This document shows, one piece after another, positions 40,005-48,714 of a DNA stretch of 51,163 nt. Position 1 is the stretch's first letter. The number at the start of each line of letters is the position of its first letter. The DNA is taken from positions 1-51,163 of the forward strand of contig JAJFGE010000035.1 of the NCBI GenBank assembly GCA_021776295.1, written 5' to 3'. The stretch comes from Hyphococcus sp. (GTDB taxonomy: Bacteria; Pseudomonadota; Alphaproteobacteria; Caulobacterales; Parvularculaceae). A model generated the notes under the pieces. The model saw nothing but the letters and a program-made list of their open reading frames with translations, made no database searches and had not been told where the DNA came from. Made by a program: the position numbers and the translations under genes.

Positions 40005-41759
40005 ATGAATGTGATGAATGGCGTTCAACGGCTGGGTCGCACGTTGATGCTGCCGATCGCGGTCTTGCCGGTCGCCGGCCTTTTGCTCCGCTTCGGACAG
40101 CCTGACCTCCTCGACATTCCCTTTGTCGCCGCGGCGGGGGCGTCGATTTTTTCCAATCTCGGCCTCCTGTTCGCCATCGGCGTTGCTGTCGGGTTTGCGA
40201 AGGAAAATCACGGCGCGGCCGGTCTCGCCGGGCTGGTCGGCTATCTCGTCGCCACGCAAGGCGCGCAAACGCTCCTGGCCGTGCCGCCGGAAATCTTGTC
40301 CGTTTTGAGCGAGGACGCCCGCGACCTTGCGGCGACGGCGTTTCGCGAAAAGGAAATCGGTAAGCTGAGCGTTCCCATCGGCATTCTCTCCGGCGTCATC
40401 GCCGGGTTTCTCTACAACAAATACGGTGACATCAAACTGCCAGAGTTTCTCGCCTTTTTCGGTGGCCGGCGGTTCGTGCCGATTGCCGCTGGCTTTGCCG
40501 GCGTATTGGTGGCGTTCGTGTTCGGAATGGGCTGGTCGTATATAGAGGGCGGCATGGATATGTTCAGCCGTTCAGTGGTCGGTTCCGGGGAAATCGGGCT
40601 TTTCGTCTACGGCGTCCTCAACCGCATTTTGATCGTCACGGGCCTCCATCACATTCTCAACAATGTCGCCTGGTTTATCGTCGGAGATTTCGGCGGCGTC
40701 ACCGGCGATCTCAACCGATTTTTCGCCGGCGACAAAACCGCAGGCGCTTTCATGGCGGGGTTTTTCCCGGTGATGATGTTCGGTCTGCCGGCCGCCTGTT
40801 TCGCCATGTACCGGTCAGCGCCGCCGGAAAGGCGAAATGAAGTCGGCGGCATGTATCTGTCGCTCGGGCTCACCTCTTTCCTCACCGGCGTGACGGAGCC
40901 GATCGAGTTTACGTTTATCTTTCTCGCGCCGGCGCTTTATGCAGTGCATGCGGTGCTGACCGGCGCTGCGATGGCGCTGATGGATATCCTCGGCGTCAAG
41001 CTCGGCTTCGGGTTCTCTGCTGGCCTAATTGACTATATTCTGAATTTCAACAAATCAACAAAACCACTTCTGCTGCTCCCCATCGGCGCCGCTTACGCGC
41101 TCGTCTATTACGCGATGTTCCGCACCGTGATCGTCATGTTCGATCTGAAGACGCCGGGGCGCGGCGATGTCATCGCGACCGCATCGGAAGCGCCGCAATC
41201 CGACGATGGCAAGGCGCGCGACTTCATCGCCGCGCTTGGCGGTCCGGCCAACGTGTCGCTTGTCGAGGCGTGCACGACGCGTCTGCGGCTGCTGTTGCAA
41301 GATGATCAGGCGGTCGACGAAGGAGCGTTGGCAAGGCTTGGCGCTCGCGGCGTCATCCGGCCGACGAAAGGTGCGCTGCAGGTCATCCTCGGGCCGATCG
41401 CCGATCAGGTCGCTAAAGAAATCAACGCCGCTCTCAAAACGATGGGTGATGCTGCGCCGGCGGCGCGGCGGCGCGGGGAGGCGGCCGGGGCCACTGACGT
41501 CGCTGGTCAGTCCGAATGGACGGCCGCCGGGCTTGAGCGTTTGTCGTGCGCCCTCGGCGGACTTGAAAACATCGCCGACGTCAAGAGTGCGGCGAGCCGG
41601 CTGCTGGTGACGCTGAAAAAGACGGCGGCAGTTGACGAAACCGCATTGAAAGCGAGCGGTGTGCGCGCCGTCGCCCGAAGCCGCGACGGCAGGTTGCACC
41701 TTATTGTCGGCCCCGGCGCCGACGCTGCGGCTCTCGGTCTTGCAATGCGGCTTTCCTAA
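40005..41759 (+). CDS. nagE: GlcNAc-type PTS permease, IIC-IIB-IIB'
   Basis: A 584-residue membrane permease. The IIC part (residues 1-380) has about ten hydrophobic segments and the conserved ITEP-like box GVTEPIEFTFIF (about 295-306). A IIB domain follows (about 400-480) with the phosphorylated Cys in LVEACTTRLRL (C423). A second IIB-like domain (about 505-580) keeps the fold pattern (ENIADVKSAASRLLVTL) but has Ala (A529) where the Cys should be. GAGGAGC precedes the ATG at 40005; the frame is open upstream into ptsP. It imports and phosphorylates GlcNAc (substrate inferred from nagA and nagB-II neighbours) using phosphate from IIA. Confidence 0.92.
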   Translation: MNVMNGVQRLGRTLMLPIAVLPVAGLLLRFGQPDLLDIPFVAAAGASIFSNLGLLFAIGVAVGFAKENHGAAGLAGLVGYLVATQGAQTLLAVPPEILSVLSEDARDLAATAFREKEIGKLSVPIGILSGVIAGFLYNKYGDIKLPEFLAFFGGRRFVPIAAGFAGVLVAFVFGMGWSYIEGGMDMFSRSVVGSGEIGLFVYGVLNRILIVTGLHHILNNVAWFIVGDFGGVTGDLNRFFAGDKTAGAFMAGFFPVMMFGLPAACFAMYRSAPPERRNEVGGMYLSLGLTSFLTGVTEPIEFTFIFLAPALYAVHAVLTGAAMALMDILGVKLGFGFSAGLIDYILNFNKSTKPLLLLPIGAAYALVYYAMFRTVIVMFDLKTPGRGDVIATASEAPQSDDGKARDFIAALGGPANVSLVEACTTRLRLLLQDDQAVDEGALARLGARGVIRPTKGALQVILGPIADQVAKEINAALKTMGDAAPAARRRGEAAGATDVAGQSEWTAAGLERLSCALGGLENIADVKSAASRLLVTLKKTAAVDETALKASGVRAVARSRDGRLHLIVGPGADAAALGLAMRLS

Positions 41760-41789
41760 AACGGACCGGCGTTGGTCTCGCGTTCAATT

Positions 41790-42527
41790 CTATCCGCTCA
41801 GCTCGGCGACGAAATCATAGGTGTCGCCGCGGTAAAATGAACGTGCGATCTCGACAATGCGGCCGTCTTTTAAAAATCCACGGCGCTCGACCAGGAGTCC
41901 CGCGTCGTTTTCTTGCGCTTCGAGGAGCTGCGCCTGTTCCTTGTCGAGGAGGATGGCCCGAAGGCGCTGCAGTGCGCGGGCAGGGCGACAGCCGGTCTTG
42001 CCAAGCGCTTCGTACAGGGATGACTTGACAATGTCAGCGGAAGGGAGACAAAAGGCCGGAACGATGGCGTATTCAAGCGCCATCGGCGATTCATCAGCGT
42101 ATCGCAAGCGGTTGAATCGATAAACCTTGGTGCCCGGACTGAGGCCGTAATTCATCACCTCTTCAGGCGTGACGTCGCTCAGTTTCCGGTCAAGCCATTT
42201 GCTTTTGGCGCGGTATCCGCGCTCGGCCATCTCTTCCGAAAATGAGGTCAACTGCGAGAAGTTCTTTTCAACACGCGTCGACACGAAGGTGCCCGCGCCC
42301 TGACGCCGGGTTAGGAGCCCTTCATTGACGAGCCCTACGAGAGCATTACGCACCGTAATCCGCGAAACTGTAAATTCGGCCGCTAGATCTCGTTCGGCGG
42401 GAAGGAGCTGGTCCGGCAGCAGGACGTTGTCTTCAATCGCTTTGCGCAGCTTTCGCTGAAGCTGCTTGTAGAGCGGCTCACGATTGGTTTCATCGAGCGG
42501 GCCGACAATTTCCGAAAATGGCTCCAT
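41790..42527 (-). CDS. GntR/HutC-family regulator with UTRA domain
   Basis: A 245-residue repressor-type protein: winged helix at the N terminus (REPLYKQLQRKLRKAIEDNV, LPAERDLAAEFTVSRITVRN, GLLTRRQGAGTFVS) and a UTRA ligand-binding domain (FSEEMAERGYRAKSKWLDRK ... VYRFNRLRYADESPMALEYA ... FLKDGRIVEIARSFYRGDTYDF). In this setting it should sense an amino-sugar phosphate such as GlcNAc-6-P or GlcN-6-P and control the nag, PTS and TonB genes. It is convergent with the PTS permease (30 bases apart) and divergent from the TonB receptor. Confidence 0.9.
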   Translation of the reverse strand: MEPFSEIVGPLDETNREPLYKQLQRKLRKAIEDNVLLPDQLLPAERDLAAEFTVSRITVRNALVGLVNEGLLTRRQGAGTFVSTRVEKNFSQLTSFSEEMAERGYRAKSKWLDRKLSDVTPEEVMNYGLSPGTKVYRFNRLRYADESPMALEYAIVPAFCLPSADIVKSSLYEALGKTGCRPARALQRLRAILLDKEQAQLLEAQENDAGLLVERRGFLKDGRIVEIARSFYRGDTYDFVAELSG

Positions 42528-42707
42528 ACCTGTCCTAACTTATTGTCATTAGGGTGCTTTCTTCAAAAGACTACCTAACGTTGCTATGTCATATCACTGA
42601 CCCCGCACAGCCCGTCAAGTCTGCCAATACCTTTCCAGTGTTAAATTCCCTCCCATTTTTCGTTGCGGCCATCAAAATATTCATGATTTTCTTGATTGAC
42701 GTATTCC

Positions 42708-42733
42708 AATGGTATGATAAAAGGTCCTCTATA
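42708..42733. promoter_or_regulatory. Candidate GntR operator before the TonB receptor
   Basis: AATGGTAT at 42708-42715 followed by GGTCCTCTATA at 42723-42733 repeats the two words found in the nag/PTS divergent region (TTGGTAT and the complement of TATAGGACC with one inserted base). This suggests that the receptor belongs to the same regulon. Confidence 0.4.
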
Positions 42734-42773
42734 TGAAGGTTAAAGGTATGCAAAAGGTACTTATTTAGAAATC

Positions 42774-42829
42774 TCCTCCCTGCGCCTCCCGGGAACGGCC
42801 TTAGCCGTTCCCGGGAGGCGCAGGGAGGA
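42774..42829. repeat. Perfect 26-bp palindrome in the TonB-receptor leader
   Basis: Arms 42774-42799 and 42804-42829 are exact complements over 26 bases (GC-rich, with CCTCCCGGGAACGG in the left arm) and only CTTA in the loop. It lies 38 bases before the receptor ATG and ends AGGGAGGAAAAA, so it is not a T-run terminator on the + strand. It may stabilise or gate the mRNA, or be an insertion of a palindromic repeat. Confidence 0.85.
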
Positions 42830-42867
42830 AAAACAGGCCGCTGCATCTGAATTGGGAGGGAAGTCCG

Positions 42868-45741
42868 ATGAAATCCAAAACCGCAATTTTCACCAGTACG
42901 GTGAGTTCGATCGCGCTCATTGCTGCGTCCAATGCTGCTGCACAGGACGGCGATGGCGTGCGCACGCGCGACGTGATTACAGTCACTGCGCAAAAACGCG
43001 AAGAGAACCTGCAGGACGTTCCGATCGCCATCAGCTTTGTGTCGGGCGAAAGGCTCGCGCAACAGTCCGTCAATTCACTCAAGGATATCAATCAACTCGT
43101 ATCCGGGATTTCCATTCGGGAAAACAATGACCAGCGCAATATCGGGTTCCTAATTCGCGGCATTGGCTCCAATCAATCCTTTATCGGTATTGAGCCGAGT
43201 TCAGCGGTCAATGTCGATGGCGAGGTTCTGGCGCGGAACTCTTCCCTCTTTGGCGATATCGGCGATATTGAGTCAATCGCCGTTTTGAAAGGCCCGCAAG
43301 GCACGCTGTTTGGCAAAAACACAGTCGCCGGCGCGATGCTCGTCAAGACTAAGCGTCCCTCTCTTGAAGAAAACAGCGGCTTCCTGCGCACTACCGTTGC
43401 CCAAAGCGGCGAAAGCGCGATCGGTGAATATAATGTCACCGGCACATACAACCAGGTGCTTAGCGAAAACGCCGCACTGCGCGTCAACTTCTTTAGAAAA
43501 GATAATGACGGCTGGGTTGAGAACGTCGTGGATGGGCCGAATGGTGGTGCGCAAGACGGTTTTGGCGGCCGCCTTCAGTATCTTCACAAGTTTGGTGATA
43601 ATACAGAGTTTCTGCTTCGGGCCGATTATCAGGAAGTTGATTTCGGACCGGGTATCCGGGTCTTCATCAAGCGTGATGATTTTGTAATCGGCGATGCATT
43701 CGGTCAAATTCCACAAGCGGCGTTTGATCAAGCTGTCGCAGATCTCGGCCTGACCCCGGAGCAGGCGGCCAATATGCTGGTGACCAATCTGCATGAGCTG
43801 TCAAATACGCCTTTTGGTGAGTTTAACGATCACACGTCGGCGCTGGCCAATCGCGATTATGGCGGGCGGGATTCGACAGGGTTTTCAACGGAGATCAATC
43901 ACACGCTGCCATCCGACCACGTCCTCACCTGGACGTTCCATTATCGCGACACGGATCTGTTCACGAATGATTCGCTGATAGGCACGGCGGTCGATGCCTT
44001 TCCGCTCAACTTCGCCGGGCCGGTGGAGAGCGACACATTCCAGAATGAGATCCGCATCGCATCTCCACTTGGCAAAAAGCTCGATTATGTGGCGGGCCTG
44101 TTTTACATTCATTCGAAAGTGACGCGCGACCAAAAGGCATTCGCGTGTCAGGATCCCGGCTTTGAAAACAGCACGATCGATGCGAATTTCGAGGTGACGA
44201 ATTGTGGCGGCTTTGACTTCACGTTTGACAATGTCGCCGGCGCGACAGCGCTCAACTCGGGAGGGTTCTTGTTCGCCGACACAATTTGGAATCGCGAGCT
44301 CAGGGACAACGACCTGATCACCGATAATATCGCATTGTTCGGTCAGGCGAATTACCACATCAATGACAAGCTGACGGCGGTATTCGGCGGACGTGTGCTG
44401 TTTGAGCATCAGGATTTCTCCCTATTCGTCCGCGACGCCGGCACGCCGAATATCGACATCAGGCCCAATCTGCTGTGGGTGTTTGATGTGGACGGCAACC
44501 GCATTCCGCTCGGCGGTCCTGATTCCGTCGCCGGCGGCAGGATTTTCGTCTCCAATCCATTCTTCGGCCAGCCCACCAACAATCAGGGCGCAGATATCCA
44601 GCAGCGCGACCCGAGCGTGCCCCTGCGTCGTCAGGGCAAGGAAAACAGCGACACCGCCTTCATCTACAAGGCGACGCTGCAATATGACGCTAACGAAGAC
44701 CTTATGTTCTACGGTAATTACAGCACAGGGTATAAGGGGGTTGGATGGTTCACCGACAGCAATGTCCGGCAGTTCGATCTTGATACGCGCTATCCGATCG
44801 CCCCCGAGGAGTCCCGGAACATTGAGGGCGGCATTCGATCGGAATGGTTCAACGGTCGCGTACGGTTCAACGCGACCTACTTCAACACCAAATTCGAGCA
44901 CTACCAAGATCGACTTAGAGCGCTAGACTTTGATATTTTTCCGGTCGTGAACGGCGGCTTGCAGAATATCGGCAATGATCCGACGGCGAGCGGCCAACCA
45001 GTGCGCAAGTTCGATATCATCGACGCCGGCACGCTGAAGACAAAAGGCTTTGATCTTGAAGCGGCGGTTGATATTACCGAGAACTTTCACATCAACGGCA
45101 GCTGGAGCCATGTTAACGCCCGTTTCGCCGATACTGACGTGCTCATCAATTGCGGCGCGGCGGTGGCGAACGGCCAGGACGCCAGCCAATGTACGCCGAC
45201 GATCAATTTCGGCGAATTCTTCGACTGGACGTTCCCGCGTCGCGGCCAGTTCTTTGAGCTTGATGGCGCACGGCTCGCCAATGCGCCGAAAGACACGATC
45301 ACGGCGGACGCCACTTATGATTTCAGCCTCGGCGAATGGAGTTCGTATATCCGGTGGAACACGCGCTACAAGTCGGCGGAGTTCACTAATCATGGCGGGC
45401 CGGCGAATAATGATTCCAGCACGACCATGCCGGCAATCGATATTCACAATTTGTTCCTCGGTGTCAGCTCGCCGGACGACCGCTTCCGCTTTACGGTCTT
45501 TGTGAAGAACATCTTTAACTCCCATTATTTTGCTCGGAAGACGAATTTTGGCGACGGTCTGGCTGAACGCCTTGTGGGAGCCTATCCTGCCGTCGTGCCG
45601 GAACTTGTCGGCATTGCGCAGGCCTATCCGACATACGGCGCCGTGCCCGACGGGCGGTTCTTCCGCCAGCGTCCCGAGCACGGCAATGTGCCGCGTGATT
45701 TCGACCGCTACGTCGGCGGCACATTTGAGATAAACTTCTAG
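42868..45741 (+). CDS. TonB-dependent receptor (amino-sugar locus)
   Basis: A 957-residue outer-membrane receptor. Signal peptide (VSSIALIAASNAAAQ), TonB-box-like DVITVTAQKREENLQ, plug (DVPIAISFVSGERLAQQSVN, FLIRGIGSNQSFIGIEPSSA, VLKGPQGTLFGKNTVAGAML) and a large barrel ending VGGTFEINF with a terminal Phe. GGGAGGG precedes the ATG. Position between the GntR regulator and the sulfotransferase/GH20 genes makes chito-oligosaccharides or GlcNAc-containing glycans the likely ligand. Being large and slow to fold, it is a natural client for the SecB encoded four genes downstream. Confidence 0.92.
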   Translation: MKSKTAIFTSTVSSIALIAASNAAAQDGDGVRTRDVITVTAQKREENLQDVPIAISFVSGERLAQQSVNSLKDINQLVSGISIRENNDQRNIGFLIRGIGSNQSFIGIEPSSAVNVDGEVLARNSSLFGDIGDIESIAVLKGPQGTLFGKNTVAGAMLVKTKRPSLEENSGFLRTTVAQSGESAIGEYNVTGTYNQVLSENAALRVNFFRKDNDGWVENVVDGPNGGAQDGFGGRLQYLHKFGDNTEFLLRADYQEVDFGPGIRVFIKRDDFVIGDAFGQIPQAAFDQAVADLGLTPEQAANMLVTNLHELSNTPFGEFNDHTSALANRDYGGRDSTGFSTEINHTLPSDHVLTWTFHYRDTDLFTNDSLIGTAVDAFPLNFAGPVESDTFQNEIRIASPLGKKLDYVAGLFYIHSKVTRDQKAFACQDPGFENSTIDANFEVTNCGGFDFTFDNVAGATALNSGGFLFADTIWNRELRDNDLITDNIALFGQANYHINDKLTAVFGGRVLFEHQDFSLFVRDAGTPNIDIRPNLLWVFDVDGNRIPLGGPDSVAGGRIFVSNPFFGQPTNNQGADIQQRDPSVPLRRQGKENSDTAFIYKATLQYDANEDLMFYGNYSTGYKGVGWFTDSNVRQFDLDTRYPIAPEESRNIEGGIRSEWFNGRVRFNATYFNTKFEHYQDRLRALDFDIFPVVNGGLQNIGNDPTASGQPVRKFDIIDAGTLKTKGFDLEAAVDITENFHINGSWSHVNARFADTDVLINCGAAVANGQDASQCTPTINFGEFFDWTFPRRGQFFELDGARLANAPKDTITADATYDFSLGEWSSYIRWNTRYKSAEFTNHGGPANNDSSTTMPAIDIHNLFLGVSSPDDRFRFTVFVKNIFNSHYFARKTNFGDGLAERLVGAYPAVVPELVGIAQAYPTYGAVPDGRFFRQRPEHGNVPRDFDRYVGGTFEINF

Positions 45742-45833
45742 GACGCAACAGGCGGTGGTTCGCATGCATTCCCCTCAATGCGGACTGCCGCCGTCCCGGC
45801 GCTGTTTGCCGTGCGTATGGTGTTAGGAGGCGG

Positions 45834-47651
45834 GTGGAGTTGCTGGAAGACGAAATTGTGCAGCGCAGAACGACGCCGGACAGCGGGTGTGTTTTAAGCG
45901 CAGGCCTTTTTTCGCGAGCGTGTACGTCTTATGGTAAGACGGTGACCCAAATTCCGTCAGATGAAAAAGCGACGACAATTCCCGCTTCGAACGGCGCGGC
46001 GTCGTTAAGCGAGTTTCGCCGGCGCAAGCTGTTGCGCCGCGCCCACGCGCTGACGAAGACAGATCCGAAGGCAGCACTCAGAACCGTGCACGAGCTATTG
46101 GATGGCGGTGCGGAGACTTCAGAAACGTATGAGCTTGAATCAAAACTTCTTTTGTCGCTTGGTTGCGGTACGATTGCGGCGAGGGCCGCTGAAAATTCGA
46201 TTCGCTTAGGCGGCGATCGCTTATCGCTGATGATCTTGCTTCTTAAATGCCATCTGACGGCATTCAACCGAAAGCCTGCTTCGCAGGTCATCGACGCGCT
46301 GCTCTCAATGGAGCCGCTGCCGGACGAGGCGAAGGCTGAAATCGCACACGGTGCGCAGGAAATCCATCGATACGACGTCGCCAAGCGGCTTTACGACGAA
46401 CTCCTCGAGCGCGACGCAACGAATGTCAAGAACTGGATCAATGTCGGTTACGCCGAACAGAAAAACGGCAATATGGTAAAGGCCGAGACGTGTTATCGGC
46501 GTGCTATCGCTGTGAAGCCAGACAGCGCAAACGCGGCGCGCCTTTTGGCTTCGGTGAGAAAGCAGATGGCAGACGACAATTGCCTTCATGAAATCAAGGA
46601 GGCGATGGCGCGAGTTAATCCGCAGTCAGAGGAATATGTCACGGCCGCCTATGCGCTCGGAAAGACATATGAAGACCTTGGGGATTATGAAAACGCTTAT
46701 GCTGTATTCAAGGCGGGCGCGGATGTCATGCGCCCAAAAATGCCTTATTCAACGGGCGCGATTAAGTCGGCTTTCGCTGCTACGCGTGAATATTTCCGAC
46801 ATCCGGCACATCTTGCGCGCGCTGCGCAGCGGCTCAAAGCGTTTAGGGCCGCGCCGGAAGCAGGTCCACAGCCTCTATTTATTCTGGGCATGCCTCGCAC
46901 GGGCAGCACGCTGCTTGATCGTATGACGTCGAGCCATTCCGACGTGCGGTCGATGGGTGAGCTTGGCTGTTTCAAGGAAGTGATGAAGGTTCTGACCGGC
47001 TTCGGCGGGGGCGAGGGTTTTCACGAACATTTCTATGCGCAGCCGGAGCGCGATATTGATCTTGCCGCCCTCGGTCGGCTTTACACGGCCGCCGCTGCGC
47101 CCGACGATTTTTCTGGCCGCTATTATACCGACAAATATCCGATGAATTTTATGGATCTTGGTCTGATAGCGGCGGCTTTGCCGGGCGCCAAATTTGTCCA
47201 TACGATCCGCAACCCCATGGACACGATCTTCGGCAATTTCAAACAACTCTTCACGCTCGGCTTTTATCACTACTCCTATGATCTGGCCGAATGTGCCGAG
47301 TACTTCATCGAATATCAGGAGATGATGGCGTTTTGGGAATCGCTTGCGCCGGACCGCATTCTTGAGGTGGGCTATGAGGACGTCGTGGCCGATCCGCAGC
47401 GCGAGGTTGCACGCGTCTTGGGGTTTCTGGGTCTAGAATGGGAAGCCGCCTGCCTCGATTATCACAACAGCGACGCGCCCGTGGATACCGCAAGCCTTAG
47501 CCAGGTGCGCCAGCCGATTTACAAGTCGGCGGTTGGTCACTGGACGCGTTACGGCGATCTTCTTGACGACGCGGCCGAGGTCTTGTGGCGAAACGGCATT
47601 GATCTCGGAGAGAGCCGCCGACGCGACGGCGGGGCGAAGACGCGGCCATGA
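45834..47651 (+). CDS. TPR-sulfotransferase fusion
   Basis: About 605 residues. Residues 60-300 form helical TPR-like repeats (IHRYDVAKRLYDELLERDAT; NVKNWINVGYAEQKNGNMVK; AYALGKTYEDLGDYENAYAV), a protein-binding module. The C-terminal 260 residues are a sulfotransferase: FILGMPRTGSTLLDR (350-363) is the 5'-phosphosulfate loop for PAPS, and FVHTIRNPMDTIFGNFKQLF the 3'-phosphate site. Such TPR-fused enzymes resemble protein-tyrosine sulfotransferases, which suggests a protein acceptor. The GTG at 45834 is only 3 bases after AGGAGG; an in-frame TTG at 45840 has better spacing. No signal peptide, so it should be cytoplasmic. Its end overlaps the hydroxylase start by ATGA. Confidence 0.88.
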   Translation: MELLEDEIVQRRTTPDSGCVLSAGLFSRACTSYGKTVTQIPSDEKATTIPASNGAASLSEFRRRKLLRRAHALTKTDPKAALRTVHELLDGGAETSETYELESKLLLSLGCGTIAARAAENSIRLGGDRLSLMILLLKCHLTAFNRKPASQVIDALLSMEPLPDEAKAEIAHGAQEIHRYDVAKRLYDELLERDATNVKNWINVGYAEQKNGNMVKAETCYRRAIAVKPDSANAARLLASVRKQMADDNCLHEIKEAMARVNPQSEEYVTAAYALGKTYEDLGDYENAYAVFKAGADVMRPKMPYSTGAIKSAFAATREYFRHPAHLARAAQRLKAFRAAPEAGPQPLFILGMPRTGSTLLDRMTSSHSDVRSMGELGCFKEVMKVLTGFGGGEGFHEHFYAQPERDIDLAALGRLYTAAAAPDDFSGRYYTDKYPMNFMDLGLIAAALPGAKFVHTIRNPMDTIFGNFKQLFTLGFYHYSYDLAECAEYFIEYQEMMAFWESLAPDRILEVGYEDVVADPQREVARVLGFLGLEWEAACLDYHNSDAPVDTASLSQVRQPIYKSAVGHWTRYGDLLDDAAEVLWRNGIDLGESRRRDGGAKTRP

Positions 47652-48256
47652 ACTTCAAGAATGATTTTGCGCTTCTCGGCCACTTCGACATAGCTCCGCT
47701 TCAGGCGAAAATTGCAGCCCTGTCGAAAGATGACTGGACGGCGGATCAAGAGCGTCAGGCAAAATTTGAAGCCCATACCGACACTCAGACGATCAAACTG
47801 CTGTTCGATCCTGATTATCGGCATCAAGACCCGACGCCGCATCCCGCGCTGGACGAGTTCTGGCCGGTCATCGAACCGCTTCTGCAGCATATTGAAGACA
47901 ATTATAAAAAAACCCTGCGGCAGCGAAAAACCATCGCCAAACACGGGCCTGGTTATTTCATCCGCATCATTCTGACGCGCCTTGCGCCTCATAGTCAGAT
48001 CACGCAGCATGTCGATGACGGCCATTCCCTGAAGTGTTGCCACCGGATTCACATGCCGGTGGTTACCAATGATCAATGCGTTTTTCATGTCGGCGCGAGT
48101 TCCAAATCCTTGCACGCCGGGGAATTATGGGAAATCAATAACCGGCGCGCTCATGCTGTCGACAATGACGGCGATGCGGCGCGCGTTCATTTGATTATGG
48201 ACTATGTGCAGCCCGGCGAACGGGTGTTTGACATTGAAGGGCCGCTCACGGCGTGA
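47648..48256 (+). CDS. Aspartyl/asparaginyl beta-hydroxylase-like dioxygenase
   Basis: A 202-residue 2-oxoglutarate/Fe(II) oxygenase of the Asp/Asn beta-hydroxylase family. Candidate ligands: H121 and D123 in ITQHVDDGHS, H169 in NRRAHAVDNDG, and R179 in ARVHLIMD for 2-oxoglutarate; CHRIHMPVV is the family's second strand (the H-x-PL region). Several bacterial members hydroxylate proteins or peptides. It overlaps the sulfotransferase gene by ATGA and is followed after 10 bases by secB, so the three proteins are made together. It is cytoplasmic, with no signal peptide. The substrate is unknown; a protein is favoured by the neighbours. Confidence 0.87.
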   Translation: MNFKNDFALLGHFDIAPLQAKIAALSKDDWTADQERQAKFEAHTDTQTIKLLFDPDYRHQDPTPHPALDEFWPVIEPLLQHIEDNYKKTLRQRKTIAKHGPGYFIRIILTRLAPHSQITQHVDDGHSLKCCHRIHMPVVTNDQCVFHVGASSKSLHAGELWEINNRRAHAVDNDGDAARVHLIMDYVQPGERVFDIEGPLTA

Positions 48257-48266
48257 AGGGATAAAG

Positions 48267-48707
48267 ATGACTGTGGAACAACAACGCGAAGACGCGTTTG
48301 AAATCAAGCGGATTTATATCAAGGACCTGTCTTTTGAGTCGCCAAACGGCGCAGAGACCTTCACCAATCCCTGGGCGCCGGAGGTCAGCATCGATGTTGA
48401 CGTCAATGACGACAAGCTCGGCGAAGAAGTGTTCGAAGTCGTCCTGACGCTAACCGTTACTGTTGAAAACGCCGGCGCCACAGCATTCATGATTGAACTT
48501 CTGCAGGGCGGTATTTTCGCCTGTCGCGGCTTTTCCGGCGAGCAGTTGCAGCGGGTGCTCTATACCTATTGTCCCAACGCTCTTTTTCCTTACGCGCGCG
48601 AGGCAATCGACAGCGTTGTACTGAAAGCAAGTTTTCCGGCGCTGATGATCGAACCGGTCAATTTCGAAGCGCTCTATAACCAACACGCCGAAGCCGGCCA
48701 GCCATGA
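48267..48707 (+). CDS. secB: SecB-family protein-export chaperone
   Basis: A 146-residue SecB homologue: FEIKRIYIKDLSFESPNGAE, EVSIDVDVNDDKLGEEVFEV, LTLTVTVENAGATAFMIELL, QGGIFACRGFSGEQLQRVLY and YCPNALFPYAREAIDSVVLK all match SecB strand for strand. SecB keeps precursor proteins unfolded and hands them to SecA. Length is normal. The start is the ATG at 48267 after GAAGGGATAAAG; the upstream extension lies inside the hydroxylase gene. The housekeeping secB of Alphaproteobacteria normally sits elsewhere (near dnaQ/coaE-type genes), so this is probably an extra copy dedicated to a local client such as the receptor at 42868 (inference). Confidence 0.9.
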   Translation: MTVEQQREDAFEIKRIYIKDLSFESPNGAETFTNPWAPEVSIDVDVNDDKLGEEVFEVVLTLTVTVENAGATAFMIELLQGGIFACRGFSGEQLQRVLYTYCPNALFPYAREAIDSVVLKASFPALMIEPVNFEALYNQHAEAGQP

Positions 48708-48714
48708 AGGCCCC

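Larger units (their letters stand above)
42528..42867. other. Intergenic region, gntR-TonB receptor
   Basis: This holds operator-like words near 42708-42733 and a very stable palindrome at 42774-42829. The receptor's GGGAGGG ribosome-binding site is at about 42855-42861. No further gene was found. Confidence 0.5.

Noticed and set aside
42774-42829. The 26-bp palindrome as a rho-independent terminator of gntR or an upstream transcript
   Set aside because: No T run on either strand and it lies upstream of both divergent genes, where no transcript would need to end.
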